A stretch of 6,167 bases of DNA, from contig MWBK01000004.1 in the NCBI GenBank assembly GCA_002069025.1, positions 1 through 6,167 of the forward strand, read 5' to 3'. The notes beneath the pieces were generated by a model, which saw only the letters and a list, made by a program, of their open reading frames with translations, ran no database searches and was not told where the DNA came from. The position numbers and the translations under genes were made by a program. This stretch comes from Bacteroidetes bacterium ADurb.Bin302 (lineage in GTDB: Bacteria > Bacteroidota > Bacteroidia > Bacteroidales > Paludibacteraceae). Below, piece after piece: positions 5,368 through 6,167 of this stretch (positions within the stretch are counted from its first letter, which is position 1; every line of letters starts with the position of its first letter).

Positions 5368-6167
5368 TTATGTTGTTCTTAAAAGTGCGTGAACTTGTTC
5401 GCGATGCCAAGCAATTGTGCCTTGCCATTCAATCATTAAATGGTAATCACGTTCACCTGGATCTTGCCAAGCTCTCGTTTCAAAATTCTTATTTACCATA
5501 ATTTCGATTTCCTTAGGATCAATAACAAAACCCCAATCCTCGAAACCAGTATTCATACGTAACATATCACTACGGATAATCTTTAATTCAAAACCTCCTG
5601 GAACAACATATGTATCTAAATTCAACCCTATTTTTCCTGCTGGCACCTGGTCGGTCATTCTACGATAATCTTTAAATGCTCTATTGAATCTTTGCAATAA
5701 TCTTGCACCTGCAATCATTATCTTTTTATTCCCATTTGGTGCAGTTGCAAATGCCATATCAGTAGTAAAGTTCATAAAGAACTCTTCAAAATCTGTTATC
5801 GTAGAAGGATTATACGTAGCAACATTTGTTCTAATTGCATCAAATAAACCACCCATATAACGTGTGGCTCTATTCTGCGAAAACTCTACTTTGCGATGAC
5901 CCCACATAAAATTATACTCAATAGTCTTTTTGAAATTACGTGCTAATTGCTCTACCTGAAATTCCCAAGTTGCAGCTTCACGGGTATCTACCATATTACG
6001 CATATCCTCTGACATCGTAAATGTTGTCTCTTTATGCTCAACAAAATTACAATTATAAATTGGATGAGCCTGATGAGAAAAACGCCCAATATCTTGCGAC
6101 TCTTTAATAGTGCGACCTAAATAAATTACATCTGATTTACTAAATGTCCTGAATGGTTCATCTTCAA
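5368..6167 (-). CDS. Major capsid protein, SU10-like/HK97 fold, partial (5' end outside window)
   Basis: This gene builds the icosahedral capsid shell. The frame is open from the window edge to the TAA stop and encodes 265 visible residues; the N-terminus is missing. An in-frame ATG at 6015-6013 is probably internal, because the 50 residues before it continue like the same family and no Shine-Dalgarno site is well placed. Family-like signals are the helix-rich stretch LARNFKKTIEYNFMWGHRKV followed by RYMGGLFDAI, then a segment with IMIAGARLLQRFNRAF, and near the end GGFELKIIRSDMLR and WGFVIDPKEIEIM. The order (backbone helix, GG-containing turn, later strand pair with a 'DP' motif) matches what I know of SU10-like DUF5309 capsid proteins. 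The extreme C-terminus (WQGTIAWHREQVHALLRTT) is less typical of that family. Capsid accessory genes follow immediately downstream. The assignment rests on remembered family pattern, not on a search; a different HK97-fold subfamily is possible. Confidence 0.78.
   Translation of the reverse strand, partial: EDEPFRTFSKSDVIYLGRTIKESQDIGRFSHQAHPIYNCNFVEHKETTFTMSEDMRNMVDTREAATWEFQVEQLARNFKKTIEYNFMWGHRKVEFSQNRATRYMGGLFDAIRTNVATYNPSTITDFEEFFMNFTTDMAFATAPNGNKKIMIAGARLLQRFNRAFKDYRRMTDQVPAGKIGLNLDTYVVPGGFELKIIRSDMLRMNTGFEDWGFVIDPKEIEIMVNKNFETRAWQDPGERDYHLMIEWQGTIAWHREQVHALLRTT

Noticed and set aside
4875..5501. Two plus-strand open frames of 71 codons each (4875-5090 and 5286-5501)
   Set aside because: Both are antisense to well-supported genes, and the second runs across the gap that holds a minus-strand ribosome site.
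5368..6015. Capsid gene starting at the ATG 6015-6013
   Set aside because: The frame stays open for 50 more codons to the window edge with family-like sequence, and no Shine-Dalgarno site precedes that ATG, so the gene is partial.
136..6167. Recoded stop codon (TAG or TGA read as an amino acid), as in some gut phages
   Set aside because: No gene has an internal TAG or TGA, and TAG (3157-3155) and TGA (1720-1718) both occur as natural ends next to the following start.

Overview
The window is a compact piece of a tailed double-stranded DNA phage (or prophage) genome. It shows part of the virion structural module. Every supported gene is on the minus strand, so transcription runs from high to low coordinates. 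The DNA is AT-rich, essentially all of it is coding, the longest gap between genes is 32 bases, and several genes overlap by 1 to 8 bases. No tRNA, integrase, insertion sequence, CRISPR array or clear promoter or terminator is visible. The starts are ATG. Stops are TAA, with one TAG and one TGA, so the standard genetic code fits. Several genes have good Shine-Dalgarno sites (AGGAG, AAGGA, GGGAGG), which points to a host that uses them. The host itself cannot be identified from this piece.

Layout in transcription order: (1) 6167-5368, the C-terminal 265 residues of a major capsid protein resembling the SU10-like (DUF5309-type) HK97-fold group; its start lies outside the window. (2) 5348-4764, a 194-residue protein with a small beta-rich module, possibly a capsid accessory or fiber-like protein. 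(3) 4742-4350, a 130-residue small protein of unknown function. (4) 4338-3904, a 144-residue protein with a coiled coil and a Met/Pro-rich tail. (5) 3871-136, five consecutive genes for proteins of 229 to 272 residues. All five appear to share one architecture (N-terminal helices, central beta region, C-terminal helix) typical of phage head-tail adaptor or connector-ring proteins. (6) 125-<1, the first residues of the next gene, whose start (NFGGLNSN) resembles N-termini of phage tail hub, nozzle or stabilisation proteins.

Together this reads as capsid shell, then capsid accessory proteins, then a neck or short tail built from several stacked rings, then the tail hub. The most unusual element is the run of five divergent adaptor-like genes in a row. 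Well-known podoviruses such as T7 and P22 have one such protein, while crAss-like phages are known to stack several ring proteins. The simplest hypothesis is a podovirus-type virion with an elongated, multi-ring neck or tail made by duplication and divergence of one adaptor gene. Shared ancestry of the five is inferred from pattern similarity only and needs profile or structure comparison.
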